From CAZSDU01 sp964605775 (GTDB taxonomy: Bacteria > Bacteroidota > Bacteroidia > Bacteroidales > FEN-979): a stretch of 64,000 nucleotides of DNA. A program made the translations under genes and the position numbers. The stretch covers positions 1-64,000 of the forward strand of contig CAZSDU010000003.1 in the NCBI GenBank assembly GCA_964605775.1, given 5' to 3'. Of this stretch, positions 1 to 9,091 are shown in pieces; positions within the stretch are counted from its first letter, which is position 1; each line of letters starts with the position of its first letter. The notes under the pieces were generated by a model that was not told where the DNA came from, did no database searches, and worked only from the letters and a program-made list of their open reading frames with translations.

Positions 1-30
1 AGTCCCCTGAGTGGCTCAGGATTTACAGAA

Positions 31-55
31 AGTCCGTTGCGCGGACTATTTTTTT
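31..55 (+). terminator. Intrinsic terminator for a gene left of the window
   Basis: A 6-bp stem (AGTCCG at 31-36, CGGACT at 42-47, loop TTGCG) is followed by a run of seven T at 49-55. This is a standard intrinsic terminator reading rightward, so a plus-strand transcript probably ends here. The same stem carries the stop codon of the minus-strand small ORF at 46-150. Read leftward, it has no T run. Confidence 0.6.
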
Positions 56-150
56 GCTGCTTTCTTTTCTTTCTTGGCAGCCCGCTTTTCTTTCAGGTTC
101 TTGGTTGGTTCCTTTTTCTTTTCTTTCGTTGGACTCTTTTCTTTTCCCAT
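46..150 (-). CDS. Lys-rich 34-residue small protein
   Basis: An ATG at 150 opens a 34-codon frame ending in TAG at 46-48. The product is almost entirely Lys, Glu, Ala and Pro, with a KEKKKEP segment and a tail of KKEKKAAKK type. It has no hydrophobic segment, so it should be soluble and strongly basic, perhaps nucleic-acid or ribosome associated, which is inference from composition only. I do not recognise a named family, although short Lys-rich proteins are common in Bacteroidota. Its stop lies inside a rightward terminator stem. A chance frame in purine-rich DNA remains possible. Confidence 0.45.
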   Translation of the reverse strand: MGKEKSPTKEKKKEPTKNLKEKRAAKKEKKAAKK

Positions 151-210
151 GGTTTTATTTTTTTTGTAAAAATAAGAAAAAGCCAAAAATAATCCCAAGC
201 ATTTTATCAT

Positions 211-247
211 AAAAAAAAGAAGGCAACCTTTTGGTAAACCTTCTTTT
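211..247 (-). terminator. Bidirectional-looking intrinsic terminator
   Basis: AAAAGAAGG at 215-223 pairs with CCTTCTTTT at 239-247, and an inner ACC/GGT pair tightens the loop. Read leftward, the stem runs into eight T (complement of 211-218). It sits about 27 bases past the stop of the gene at 274-561 and most likely ends that transcript. Read rightward it also finishes in TTTT, so it may work both ways. Confidence 0.6.
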
Positions 248-273
248 CAAATGATGAGCGGAAAATATATTGG

Positions 274-561
274 TTATAAAGCATCGTTGAAATCAGCTTC
301 CTTCGGAGTTACAGGCGCAAGTAATTTAATATTTATCTCCATGGCCGTGTTTTCATCGTTGAAGTCAGCTTCCTTGGGGGTCAGAGGGGCCAGTTTTAAA
401 AGGTTGACGATGTCATTGCTTGGAGTGTTCATCCCCAATTCCTCATTCCCGGAAGTTAACAAACTGTTAAACTGTAAGGTGATGATCGCGATCAGAATAT
501 ATAAGGTTTTCATGGTTATCATTGTCTTGATGTTTTTATTGTTTAGTGATTTTGTTTTCAT
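274..561 (-). CDS. Small exported protein with duplicated TPKEADFND motif
   Basis: I cannot name this 95-residue protein. A hydrophobic stretch (YILIAIITLQF) near residues 20-31 looks like a signal peptide or anchor. The start at 561 gives a 16-residue lead, and ATGs at 522 or 513 would give a conventional signal peptide. The mature part holds two near-identical copies of LAP(L/V)TPKEADFND, 24 residues apart, the second ending the protein. The repeat is also visible in the DNA at about 283-321 and 355-393. It is a monocistronic gene closed by a terminator at 211-247. Short repeats at an exposed C-terminus suggest a binding or sorting tag, but that is speculation. Confidence 0.6.
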   Translation of the reverse strand: MKTKSLNNKNIKTMITMKTLYILIAIITLQFNSLLTSGNEELGMNTPSNDIVNLLKLAPLTPKEADFNDENTAMEINIKLLAPVTPKEADFNDAL

Positions 562-802
562 TTAATGTCCATAAGACGGAGCTCTATCAGATTAGTTACA
601 GGTATTTATTGATTTAACATTTGTTTAACAAATAATTGATTTCGAAAATATTATCGTGCAAAACTAAGGTTAATTTAGACTCATTCTAATAAAAATCGAT
701 GGCTGAAGGCTTAAACCCGATAAACCGCGGTAATTTCTCGATAAGAAAAAATCGGAAAATCAGAATCTGATACTGTTCAATGACCGAACAGCCAATTACC
801 CA

Positions 803-2962
803 TTACAGGTAATCTTTGAAGTATTGAACCATTTTCTGGTTAAGATGAACCCTGTCTTTGCCGCGGACATTATGTTCATGCCCGGGATAGATGAAAAAGT
901 CGAGTTGTTTGCCTTCGTCCACACATTTCTTAAGGAATACAAGACTGTTCTGGGGTACCACTGTTTCATCCTGATAGTCATGAATGATCAGGAGTTTTCC
1001 TTTCAAGTCTTTGACATAATTCAGAAGGCTGGCGTTCTTGTAACCCTCAGGATTCGATTCCGGTGTGTCCATATAGCGTTCACCGTACATCACTTCATAA
1101 TATTTCCAGTCGATAACCGGACCTCCGCATACTCCGACCTTGAAAGTCTCCGGATGTTTCAACATCATCGTGATGGTCATGAAGCCTCCATAACTCCATC
1201 CGTTGATTCCTATCCTTGTAGAATCAATCCATGGAAGTGATTTCAGGTAGCGGACTCCGACCATCTGATCGGCCAGTTCGGCAACGCCAAGCTGACGATG
1301 TATCGCTTGTTCAAAATCTCTTCCTCTGTTTGTCGTTCCCCTGTTGTCGAGCGTAAACACAACATATCCTTCGCTGGCAATGTAATTGAGAAAAAGTCCG
1401 GCTCCGCCCAGCCACGAATTGGTGATCATCTGAGAATGCGGACCACCGTAAACATAAATGATGACCGGATATTTTTTGGTGGAATCAAACCCGACTGGTT
1501 TAATCAACCGACAGTAAAGGTCAATGTTTTCTTCATTTTTAATGGTGAAAATGGTCATGTCACCTGTCTTGTAATCCTTCAGGGGGTTATCGTTTTCGAG
1601 CAACACTTTCAGGGTTTTTCCTGTTTCTCCAAGGATTTCAATTTGACGGGCAACATGAGTGTTTTGGTAACTATCAAGGAAATACTTTCCGCTTGCCGAA
1701 ACCTGAACCGAATGGGTACCGGGTTTTTTAGTCAGCGGGTAGGGATCTCCTTTTTTCAGATGGACTCCATATAATTGTCTGTCGAGGGGATGATCTTTAT
1801 TGCAGTAAAACCAGATTTTGGTATTTTTTTCATCACAGGCAAGATAATCCTGAACCACCCAGCTCCCTGAGGTAAGCTGCCGGATGAGTTGCCCCCCGGA
1901 ATCATAAAGATAAAGGTGGTTGAATCCGTCCCTTTGGCTTTGCCATATGAAGCGGGTCGGATCATCATTGAGGAATTCAGGTCCATGAAGAGGTTCGACA
2001 TATTTCTCACTTTTTTCCTCAAAAAGAGTATGAATGAAATCTCCCGTTGATGCATCATATTTGTTGAGCAGCAAATGGTTCTGATCGCGGTTCAGACAAG
2101 CAATGTAAATATATTTTTCATCAGGCGACCAGGTTACATTCGTAAGATATTCGATATCGGACACCGGAAACCGGATATCCGTGGAGTCCGTGTTCAGGTA
2201 ATGGATGAATCCGTTATTGACATTATAAATCCCCAGGGTGGCTTTATGACTGGACATGCCTGCCATGGGATATTTAACGGGGGTTACTTCCGCGATCCGT
2301 TTGGTTATATCCACAAGGGGATAATCTGTGACCCGGGTTTCATCCATCCGGTAAAAAGCGAGGAAGTTGCCTTTTGGTGACCAGAAGGTTCCTTTGTCGA
2401 TACCGAATTCATTGCGATGCACCCTTTCTGAACCATAAACAATACCAGGCTTAGTTTCGTTTGTCAGGGCAAGGGTTGTATCCCTGAAAGCAATGAACAG
2501 GTTGTTCCCTTTGGTATAGGCGATTTTATAAGATGATTTGTCAATATCTATGTTCCCGGCTGATGTATCGCATCGGTTCAACAGCCTTTTCATTCCGGAG
2601 GAAAGGTCGTAAAGAAAGTATTTTGTACCTACCCAGAGAAGAATTTTTTTTTCATTCAGATAAGTGAAAACGGGGAAGGTTTTTAATGGTTCTGTAAGGA
2701 GTTCTTTGAATGCTGCATTAAGTGTCGCCAGATTCAGAATGGTATCCCGGTTTGCCAGAACAGGATGGTAACAGATCAAGGCATTTTTTGCAAGGTAACT
2801 GCAGTAATCGGATTTGCCCATCCATTTCAGCTGACTGAGATTGGCCGCATTCAGCTTTGGATTCATATAGCTTGCCTCGCTTACAGTCAGGGTTTTTGTT
2901 TGTGCAGCCAGGAACAGGGGCAGGAAAAGCCCGAGGATAAATGGAAAATGCAAACGGAACAT
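803..2962 (-). CDS. Dipeptidyl peptidase IV-like S9 serine peptidase
   Basis: A 719-residue exported peptidase of the prolyl oligopeptidase (S9B/DPP IV) family. A signal peptide (about residues 1-20, ending LAAQ) leads into an N-terminal beta-propeller (roughly 40-450) and a C-terminal alpha/beta hydrolase. The catalytic triad is visible as Ser590 in GWSYGG, Asp665 in HDYQDET and His697 in YPGHEHN. Family members release X-Pro dipeptides from peptide N-termini, here presumably in the periplasm or at the outer membrane, which fits a peptide- and amino-acid-using anaerobe. It is the last gene of the minus-strand run, 79 bases after the prenylglyceryl phosphate synthase gene, and may have its own promoter. 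Length is typical. Confidence 0.9.
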   Translation of the reverse strand: MFRLHFPFILGLFLPLFLAAQTKTLTVSEASYMNPKLNAANLSQLKWMGKSDYCSYLAKNALICYHPVLANRDTILNLATLNAAFKELLTEPLKTFPVFTYLNEKKILLWVGTKYFLYDLSSGMKRLLNRCDTSAGNIDIDKSSYKIAYTKGNNLFIAFRDTTLALTNETKPGIVYGSERVHRNEFGIDKGTFWSPKGNFLAFYRMDETRVTDYPLVDITKRIAEVTPVKYPMAGMSSHKATLGIYNVNNGFIHYLNTDSTDIRFPVSDIEYLTNVTWSPDEKYIYIACLNRDQNHLLLNKYDASTGDFIHTLFEEKSEKYVEPLHGPEFLNDDPTRFIWQSQRDGFNHLYLYDSGGQLIRQLTSGSWVVQDYLACDEKNTKIWFYCNKDHPLDRQLYGVHLKKGDPYPLTKKPGTHSVQVSASGKYFLDSYQNTHVARQIEILGETGKTLKVLLENDNPLKDYKTGDMTIFTIKNEENIDLYCRLIKPVGFDSTKKYPVIIYVYGGPHSQMITNSWLGGAGLFLNYIASEGYVVFTLDNRGTTNRGRDFEQAIHRQLGVAELADQMVGVRYLKSLPWIDSTRIGINGWSYGGFMTITMMLKHPETFKVGVCGGPVIDWKYYEVMYGERYMDTPESNPEGYKNASLLNYVKDLKGKLLIIHDYQDETVVPQNSLVFLKKCVDEGKQLDFFIYPGHEHNVRGKDRVHLNQKMVQYFKDYL

Positions 2963-3041
2963 AGAAAGCGATTTGAGGGTTAAAGGATTAATATTCTCAA
3001 TTCTTAAGTTTATGTGTGCCAGGTCGGCTCACCAGTTTTTT

Positions 3042-3773
3042 TCAATGAATCTTTTCTGCTAATCTGAGGATCATTTGCGGATCTTTTTCGATGGCATTGC
3101 CGATGACTATAAGATCTGCACCTGCTTTCAGTATGGTTCCGGCTTTCCGGGGGGTATCAATGCCTCCTCCGATGATCAGGGGAATGCTGACAGCGGATTT
3201 CACAAGTTCAATCATCTTCTCCGGGATGGTTGATTCAGCTCCGCTGCCGGCATCCATATAGATAAGTTTTAATCCAAGCATCTCGCCCGCCATGGCCGTA
3301 CACACTGCAATCTCCGGTTTATCCCGGGGGATAGGGGTGGTATTGCTCATATACGTAACTGTCGTCATCCGTCTGCTGTCCACAAGCATATAGCCGGTTG
3401 GGATGATTTCAAGCTTACTGGCTTTTAAAAAGGGAGCTGAGATAACATGTTTCCCTATAAGCATATCGGGGTTTCGGCCGGATATCAGAGAAAGCAATAA
3501 AATACCATCGGCGCTGGCATTGAGTTGCAGGCTGTTTCCTGGGAACAGAACCACGGGAATCGCTGAATTTTCCTTCAGGAATTTAACCCCTTGATCCTGG
3601 GTATTCCTGGTCAGAAGACTGCCTCCGAAAAAGAAAAAGTCAACGCCCGCTTTAATGGAAAGGGTAACGATATTTTTTAATGAAGGCAGGCTGACCTTAT
3701 CGGGATCGATCAGAACAGCGAATCTTTTCTTTCCCTTTTTTCTACCTGAAAGGATGGTTGAATAGATTTCCAT
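3042..3773 (-). CDS. Geranylgeranylglyceryl/heptaprenylglyceryl phosphate synthase family
   Basis: A 243-residue TIM-barrel protein of the GGGPS/PcrB family, which joins a polyprenyl diphosphate to sn-glycerol-1-phosphate, the first ether-lipid step in archaea. Visible family marks are LIDPDK near residue 21, the GGS motif after the FFFFG stretch, the LFPGN segment, YMDAGSGA and the C-terminal phosphate-binding IIGGGI and VIGNA. Bacteroidota are known to carry group II members; the chain length and fate of the product in this host cannot be read here. The start lies 4 bases after the metF stop, so it is probably cotranscribed with PPTase-metH-metF. No glycerol-1-phosphate dehydrogenase is nearby. 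Confidence 0.87.
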   Translation of the reverse strand: MEIYSTILSGRKKGKKRFAVLIDPDKVSLPSLKNIVTLSIKAGVDFFFFGGSLLTRNTQDQGVKFLKENSAIPVVLFPGNSLQLNASADGILLLSLISGRNPDMLIGKHVISAPFLKASKLEIIPTGYMLVDSRRMTTVTYMSNTTPIPRDKPEIAVCTAMAGEMLGLKLIYMDAGSGAESTIPEKMIELVKSAVSIPLIIGGGIDTPRKAGTILKAGADLIVIGNAIEKDPQMILRLAEKIH

Positions 3774-3777
3774 AGGC

Positions 3778-4734
3778 TTATAATACAGCTTTTGCTATTT
3801 GACGAATATTCTCGGAAATACCAATGGTAAAATAATGCAATACCGGTACTCCGAAACTGATCAGTTCTTTGGATTGTTGGATTCCCCATTCAATGCCTAC
3901 CTGGAAGGCTTCCTCATTTGACTTGCATTGCTGAACTGCTTTGACGAGGTCTTCCGGGATATCGATATTAAATACCTGGGGAAGGATATTGATTTCTTTC
4001 ATGGAAACAATGGGCTTCAGTCCGGGAATGATGGGGGTGTTAATTCCTTCGTTACGGCATGCTCTTACAAAATCAAAATACTTCTGGTTATCAAAAAACA
4101 TCTGGGTGACGATAAATTCTGCTCCTGCATCTATTTTGGCCTTGAGGTGGTGGAGATCGCAGGGGAGGTTGGGCGATTCGATATGTTTTTCAGGGTATCC
4201 GGCAACACCAACACAGAAATTGGTTGAAAACGTATTTTGCATTTCTTCATCCAGGTATTTTCCATGGTTCAGCGCCGTGATTTGTTTGACCAAATCCGCC
4301 GCGTAAGCGTGACCATTCTCTTCGGGTGTGAAGCTGCGCTGGTTTTTCGGAGGATCGCCGCGCAAAGCCAGAATATTGTCAATCCCGAGATAGTGGAAAT
4401 CAATGAGGGCATATTCGGTTTCTTCTCTGGTAAAACCCCCGCAGATCAGATGGGGGACGACTTCCACCTGGGGATATTTGTACTTAATGGCAGCCGAAAT
4501 CGCAACCGTTCCGGGTCGTTTTTTAATGGTCTTCTTTTCCAATAATCCACTGGGATGTTTTTTATAGATCACCTCTTCCTGGTGGTAAGTCACATTGATA
4601 AATGAAGGATTGAATTCCATCAGGGGATCAATGGTCCGATAAATGAAACTGATATTGTGTCCCCTCAAAGGAGGCAGCAGTTCAAAAGAAAACAAGGTAT
4701 GCCCGGATTTATTGATCAGGTCAATGACACGCAT
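3778..4734 (-). CDS. metF: 5,10-methylenetetrahydrofolate reductase
   Basis: A 318-residue FAD enzyme that reduces 5,10-methylene-THF to 5-methyl-THF, the methyl donor for MetH. The FELLPP segment near residue 18, the LALRGDPP motif (folate/FAD site), and the FIVTQMFFD strand are typical of MetF. It starts 3 bases after metH stops and runs directly into the GGGPS gene. Length matches the bacterial family, which lacks the eukaryotic regulatory domain. Coupling to metH gives the expected supply-and-use pair for methionine regeneration. Confidence 0.95.
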   Translation of the reverse strand: MRVIDLINKSGHTLFSFELLPPLRGHNISFIYRTIDPLMEFNPSFINVTYHQEEVIYKKHPSGLLEKKTIKKRPGTVAISAAIKYKYPQVEVVPHLICGGFTREETEYALIDFHYLGIDNILALRGDPPKNQRSFTPEENGHAYAADLVKQITALNHGKYLDEEMQNTFSTNFCVGVAGYPEKHIESPNLPCDLHHLKAKIDAGAEFIVTQMFFDNQKYFDFVRACRNEGINTPIIPGLKPIVSMKEINILPQVFNIDIPEDLVKAVQQCKSNEEAFQVGIEWGIQQSKELISFGVPVLHYFTIGISENIRQIAKAVL

Positions 4735-4737
4735 GAA

Positions 4738-7700
4738 TTAATAGTTTAGGTTGGGATTTAATAATTTTTCTGCTTTTTCAAATGATAAATTTTTCCGTTT
4801 GGCATAGTCGGTTACCTGGTCTTTACTGATGCGTCCCAAGTTGAAATACCGGGCTTGGGGATGAGCAAAATAGAACCCAGAAACGGAAGCGCCCGGGTAC
4901 ATGGCAAAGGTTTCTGTAAGATGGACATCAATTTGTTTATCTGCTTCAAGTAAATCAAATAGAATGCGTTTTTCGGAATGTTCAGGACAGGCGGGATAGC
5001 CTGGAGCCGGACGGATTCCGGTGTAATTCTCCCGGATCATGGCAGGGACTTCAAGGCGCTCATCCCTGGCATAACCCCAGAATTCCTTTCTTACCCTTTC
5101 ATGCATTCTTTCAGCGAAAGCTTCCGCCAGCCTGTCGGCAAGTATTTTAATCAGAATGGCATTATAATCATCAAGTTCTTTTTCATAATTCATGGCCCAT
5201 TCCTCCACGCCTAAACCTGCAGTGACAACAAAACCTCCAATATAATCGATCATATCGCTCTCGCGGGGAGCAATATAGTCCCCCAGACAGAGGTTGGGCT
5301 GACCAGGATCTTTCTCTTGCTGATTGCGCAGAAAGTGAAAGGTTGTCAATACGTTGCTGCGGCTTTCATCGGCATAAACATCCACATCATCACCGTTGGA
5401 ATTACAGGGATAAAAACCAATGACAGCGCGGGCAATCAACATTTTTTTCCGGATGATATCCCTGAGCGCCAATTGTGCATCTTCAAAAAGTTTTCTTGCT
5501 TCTTTCCCTTTAACCGGATCCTGCAATATGCCAGGATATTTCCCATTCATTTTCCAGGCGTGAAAAAAGAAAGTCCAGTCAATATAGGGATATATCTCTT
5601 CCAGCGAATAATCAAAAAACACTTTATTCCCAATTAACTGGGGTTTGGTTATTTTCGAATTTTTCCATTCAATTTTCAAGCGGTTTTTCCTGGCTTCACC
5701 CAGGGTGATATAATGCTGATTTGCTTTCTTATCGTAACCTTGACGTACCTCCTGATATTTCTTCTTTATTCCTTCCATATAATTTTTTTGAGCCTCTGTC
5801 GACAGCAGATTTGCAATTATACCGACTGCTTTGGAGGCATCTTTAACATGAATCACGGCATGCGAATATTCCGGTTCGATTTTTACCGCCGTATGGACTT
5901 CCGATGTTGTTGCTCCACCGATTAACAGGGGGATGCTGAACTTCTGTCGTTCCATTTCTTTGGCGACATGAACCATTTCTTCCAGGGAAGGAGTGATCAG
6001 GCCGCTCAATCCGATGATATCGGCTTTTTGTTGAATGGCTTCCTGCAGGATTTTATCGGCCGGAACCATGACTCCCATGTCGATCACCGTATAATTATTG
6101 CAAGCCAGCACTACGCCGACAATATTTTTTCCGATATCGTGCACATCGCCTTTTACTGTTGCCAGAAGTATCCTGGCCATGGAAGAAGGCTGGTTTTTGT
6201 TTGCTGCCTTTTCCGCTTCCAGCCTGGGGGCCAGGCGGGCGACTGCTTTTTTCATTACCCTTGCACTCTTCACGACTTGGGGAAGGAACATTTTCCCGCT
6301 GCCAAACAGATCCCCCACCTGATTCATCCCATCCATCAGAGGTCCCTCGATCATCTTCAGAGCGGTATCATAAAAAGGCATGGCCTGGTCTATATCTGTG
6401 TCAATAAATTCAGTGATTCCTTTAACCAAGGCATGCTGCAGACGCTGTTTTACAGGATAGGTACGCCATTCAGCCTCAGTCTCCTCCTTTTTCCCGCTGT
6501 CTTTGACCTGATCTGCAAAGGCCAGTAATCTTTCCGTGGAATCTTTCCGTCTATTCAGAATCACATCTTCAACCAGCCTTAATAGATCTTTTGGGATCTC
6601 ATCATAGACCGGAAGCTGGCCGGCATTGACAATACCCATATCAAGACCTGCCTGGATGGCATGATAAAGGAAAACAGCATGCATGGTTTCCCGCAAGGCA
6701 TCATTTCCCCGGAAAGAAAACGACAGGTTGCTGATCCCCCCGCTAACCCGGGCGTGCGGAAGGTTTTCCTTGATCCATTTGGTAGTCCGGATAAAATCCA
6801 CTGCATAATGGTTATGCTCTTCGATGCCGGTAGCTACGGTCAGAATATTTGGATCAAAAATAATGTCTTCAGGAGGGAATTGAATTTCCTGTGTAAGGAT
6901 GGTATAGGCGCGACGGGCAATGGCGATTCGGCGTTCAAAAGAAGTAGCCTGCCCTTCTTCGTCAAATGCCATGATGACTGTGGCCGCTCCGAATTTCCGA
7001 AGGTAAACAGCTTGTTTTTTAAATGATTCCTCTCCTTCTTTCAGGCTGATGGAATTAACAATGGGTTTTCCCTGTATACATTTCAGGGCGGAGGCGATGA
7101 CAGAAAATCTGGAAGAATCAATCATGACAGGCACCTTTGCAACATCCGGATCTGACGCTAACATGTGGAGAAAATTGACCATGGCTTTCTCTGCGTCAAG
7201 CATGGCTTCATCCATGCTGATGTCGATAATCTGGGCGCCGCTTTCAACCTGTTGTCGGGCAATCAAAAGGGCTTCCTCATATTTTTCTTCTTTGATAAGC
7301 CGGGCAAATTTCCTTGATCCGCTGACATTGGTTCGTTCTCCGATATTGATGAAATTACTGCCTTTATAGATCGTCAGGGGTTCCAGTCCGCTTAACCTGA
7401 GCGCATGACTTTTTTCGGGAATTTTTCTGACTTTGGCCGTTTCTGCCAGCATCGCGAATTTACGGATGTGCTCCGGATTCGTTCCGCAACAACCTCCCAC
7501 CATATTCAGAAAACCGTGATTGAGGAATTCACTAATGAATCCGGCCATCACCTCAGGAGATTGGTCATACTCCCCGAATTGGTTGGGAAGACCGGCATTC
7601 GGATAAGCGATCACAGGAAAAGCAGCTTTCCGGGATAAATCCTCAATATAGGGGCGCAGCTCTTTGGCACCCAGAGAACAGTTCAATCCGATGGCAAAAA

Positions 7701-8403
7701 GATTGAAGTGGGAAACCGAACAGAGGAAAGCATCAAGGGTTTGACCTGAAAGGGTGCGTCCGGAGGAATCCGAAATTGTAACAGAAGCAATGACGGGAAT
7801 TTCGTGTCCTTCCATTTCATCAAAGATAGCAATGAGGGCTGCTTTGGCATTCAGCGTATCAAAGATGGTTTCCACGATCAACAGATCAACCCCTCCATCG
7901 AGCAAACCCCTGGCTTGTTCCCGGTAGGCCTGATAAAGATCATCAAAAGAAACTGCCCGGTAAGCAGGGTCCTGGACATCCGGTGAAAGGGATGCAGTTT
8001 TATTGGTCGGTCCCAAAGACCCTGCCACCCAACGTGGTTTATCTGTATCGAGTCTTGTGAATTGATCGACTGCCTCACGGGCCAGCTTTGCTGCCGCAAC
8101 ATTGAGCTCATAAGCAACATCTTCCAGGTGATAATCGGCCAGGGAAATACGGTTGGCATTAAAAGTGTTTGTTTCAATGAGGTCAGCGCCGGCCTGAAGG
8201 TATTGTTCATGGATTTCACGAATAATACCTGGTTGTGTGAGAACCAACAGGTCGTTGTTCCCTTTCAGATAAAATGGGAAATTCTGAAAACGGTCTCCCC
8301 GGTAATCCGCTTCATCCAGTCCGTAAGCCTGAATCATGGTTCCCATTGCACCATCCAGTACCAAAATGCGTTGCTTGATTTCCCTGTAAATATCTTTAGT
8401 CAT
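4738..8403 (-). CDS. metH: Cobalamin-dependent methionine synthase
   Basis: A full-length 1,221-residue MetH that moves a methyl group from 5-methyl-THF to homocysteine through cobalamin. Domains in order: homocysteine-binding barrel (about 1-325) with zinc ligands Cys242, Cys305 and Cys306; pterin-binding barrel (about 345-640) opening with NIGERTNV; cobalamin cap and Rossmann domain (about 650-900) with the axial His755 in DVHDIGKN; and the AdoMet reactivation domain (about 920-1221) with the RPAPGYP motif. No domain is missing. The ATG overlaps the PPTase stop by 8 bases, implying translational coupling. No cobalamin riboswitch is seen upstream, because the 5' leader is only that of the PPTase gene. 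Confidence 0.97.
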   Translation of the reverse strand: MTKDIYREIKQRILVLDGAMGTMIQAYGLDEADYRGDRFQNFPFYLKGNNDLLVLTQPGIIREIHEQYLQAGADLIETNTFNANRISLADYHLEDVAYELNVAAAKLAREAVDQFTRLDTDKPRWVAGSLGPTNKTASLSPDVQDPAYRAVSFDDLYQAYREQARGLLDGGVDLLIVETIFDTLNAKAALIAIFDEMEGHEIPVIASVTISDSSGRTLSGQTLDAFLCSVSHFNLFAIGLNCSLGAKELRPYIEDLSRKAAFPVIAYPNAGLPNQFGEYDQSPEVMAGFISEFLNHGFLNMVGGCCGTNPEHIRKFAMLAETAKVRKIPEKSHALRLSGLEPLTIYKGSNFINIGERTNVSGSRKFARLIKEEKYEEALLIARQQVESGAQIIDISMDEAMLDAEKAMVNFLHMLASDPDVAKVPVMIDSSRFSVIASALKCIQGKPIVNSISLKEGEESFKKQAVYLRKFGAATVIMAFDEEGQATSFERRIAIARRAYTILTQEIQFPPEDIIFDPNILTVATGIEEHNHYAVDFIRTTKWIKENLPHARVSGGISNLSFSFRGNDALRETMHAVFLYHAIQAGLDMGIVNAGQLPVYDEIPKDLLRLVEDVILNRRKDSTERLLAFADQVKDSGKKEETEAEWRTYPVKQRLQHALVKGITEFIDTDIDQAMPFYDTALKMIEGPLMDGMNQVGDLFGSGKMFLPQVVKSARVMKKAVARLAPRLEAEKAANKNQPSSMARILLATVKGDVHDIGKNIVGVVLACNNYTVIDMGVMVPADKILQEAIQQKADIIGLSGLITPSLEEMVHVAKEMERQKFSIPLLIGGATTSEVHTAVKIEPEYSHAVIHVKDASKAVGIIANLLSTEAQKNYMEGIKKKYQEVRQGYDKKANQHYITLGEARKNRLKIEWKNSKITKPQLIGNKVFFDYSLEEIYPYIDWTFFFHAWKMNGKYPGILQDPVKGKEARKLFEDAQLALRDIIRKKMLIARAVIGFYPCNSNGDDVDVYADESRSNVLTTFHFLRNQQEKDPGQPNLCLGDYIAPRESDMIDYIGGFVVTAGLGVEEWAMNYEKELDDYNAILIKILADRLAEAFAERMHERVRKEFWGYARDERLEVPAMIRENYTGIRPAPGYPACPEHSEKRILFDLLEADKQIDVHLTETFAMYPGASVSGFYFAHPQARYFNLGRISKDQVTDYAKRKNLSFEKAEKLLNPNLNY

Positions 8404-9040
8404 AAGTAAAGGCTAACATATAGTCATCAAGTTTCATGTACCAGAGGGTAAAGATCTTCGGACGGCCGGATTTGTTTAGCGTTGCCTTACATACTCCTGT
8501 CGTTATGCAAATATAATCAAAGGAATGGATAATGATATCATTTTTAATGTCCACTTCAGGGATGCCATAAACTTTGTACAGGGCTTCCTTTCCACACCAG
8601 TAAACACTTAGTTTTTCAAGGTTCACTTCCGGATAAAACGCTTCAGATTCGGCTTCAGAAAGAAAACGATCTTTAACTTTTAACAACCGTGGGGTGATCT
8701 TCTCAATATCAATCCCTACCAGCCTGTTTTTAGCCAGGATTATGGCAGCATAAGGCCCGGAATGACTGACAGAAAAAACGAGTTCACTGGTATCGGTGAA
8801 ATAGGGTTTACCATATTCTTGATAGTTGATGTTCAGGGATGAGTGACCATGAAACCTGGCGAGCAATAGGCGGCAGGCAAGCCATTGTTTACGGCGATTT
8901 TCATTTTTCATCTTGTGGTGGCGCTGAGCATCCGCTGAGTTAAGCGAGATTAACGAAAGGAGATGATCTTCGGTTTCCGCGACCTGCCATACGCCAAGCC
9001 TGATTTCTGGTTGAAGCAGGATGTCGAGGACGATGGGCAT
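8396..9040 (-). CDS. 4'-phosphopantetheinyl transferase (Sfp type)
   Basis: A 214-residue enzyme that attaches the phosphopantetheine arm of CoA to carrier proteins. The signature pieces are GIDIE (magnesium ligands) and, about 40 residues later, WCGKEALYK. The ATG at 9040 is chosen because upstream in-frame codons would run through the divergent ahcY gene and promoter. It heads the methionine unit and overlaps metH by 8 bases. The functional link to methionine synthesis is unclear, so it may simply be the housekeeping transferase for acyl carrier protein. Confidence 0.88.
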   Translation of the reverse strand: MPIVLDILLQPEIRLGVWQVAETEDHLLSLISLNSADAQRHHKMKNENRRKQWLACRLLLARFHGHSSLNINYQEYGKPYFTDTSELVFSVSHSGPYAAIILAKNRLVGIDIEKITPRLLKVKDRFLSEAESEAFYPEVNLEKLSVYWCGKEALYKVYGIPEVDIKNDIIIHSFDYICITTGVCKATLNKSGRPKIFTLWYMKLDDYMLAFTYD

Positions 9041-9070
9041 GGAATAAACAGTTATCTGTGATGAAGCAAT

Positions 9071-9078
9071 CAAAAGTA
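9071..9078 (-). promoter_or_regulatory. Promoter -7 element for PPTase-metH-metF
   Basis: TACTTTTG on the minus strand matches the Bacteroidota -7 consensus TAnnTTTG exactly and lies 30 bases before the PPTase ATG. No clear TTTG is seen at -33. It is back to back with the ahcY promoter. Confidence 0.5.
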
Positions 9079-9091
9079 CAATATTCCCTGA

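Noticed and set aside
751..791. Possible terminator after the DPP IV gene: CTGTTC/GAACAG stem (773-791) and an ATCAGA/TCTGAT palindrome.
   Set aside because: The stem is not followed by a T run in the leftward direction, and the second palindrome leaves a one-base loop. Too weak to call.
562..802. Gene or structured RNA in the 241-base gap.
   Set aside because: AT-rich, no coding frame with a sensible start, no tRNA-like fold and no convincing promoter beyond loose T-rich matches.
824..2380. Several plus-strand open frames of 100-158 codons opposite the DPP IV gene.
   Set aside because: They lie antisense to a clearly conserved protein, show no recognisable motifs, and are typical shadow frames.
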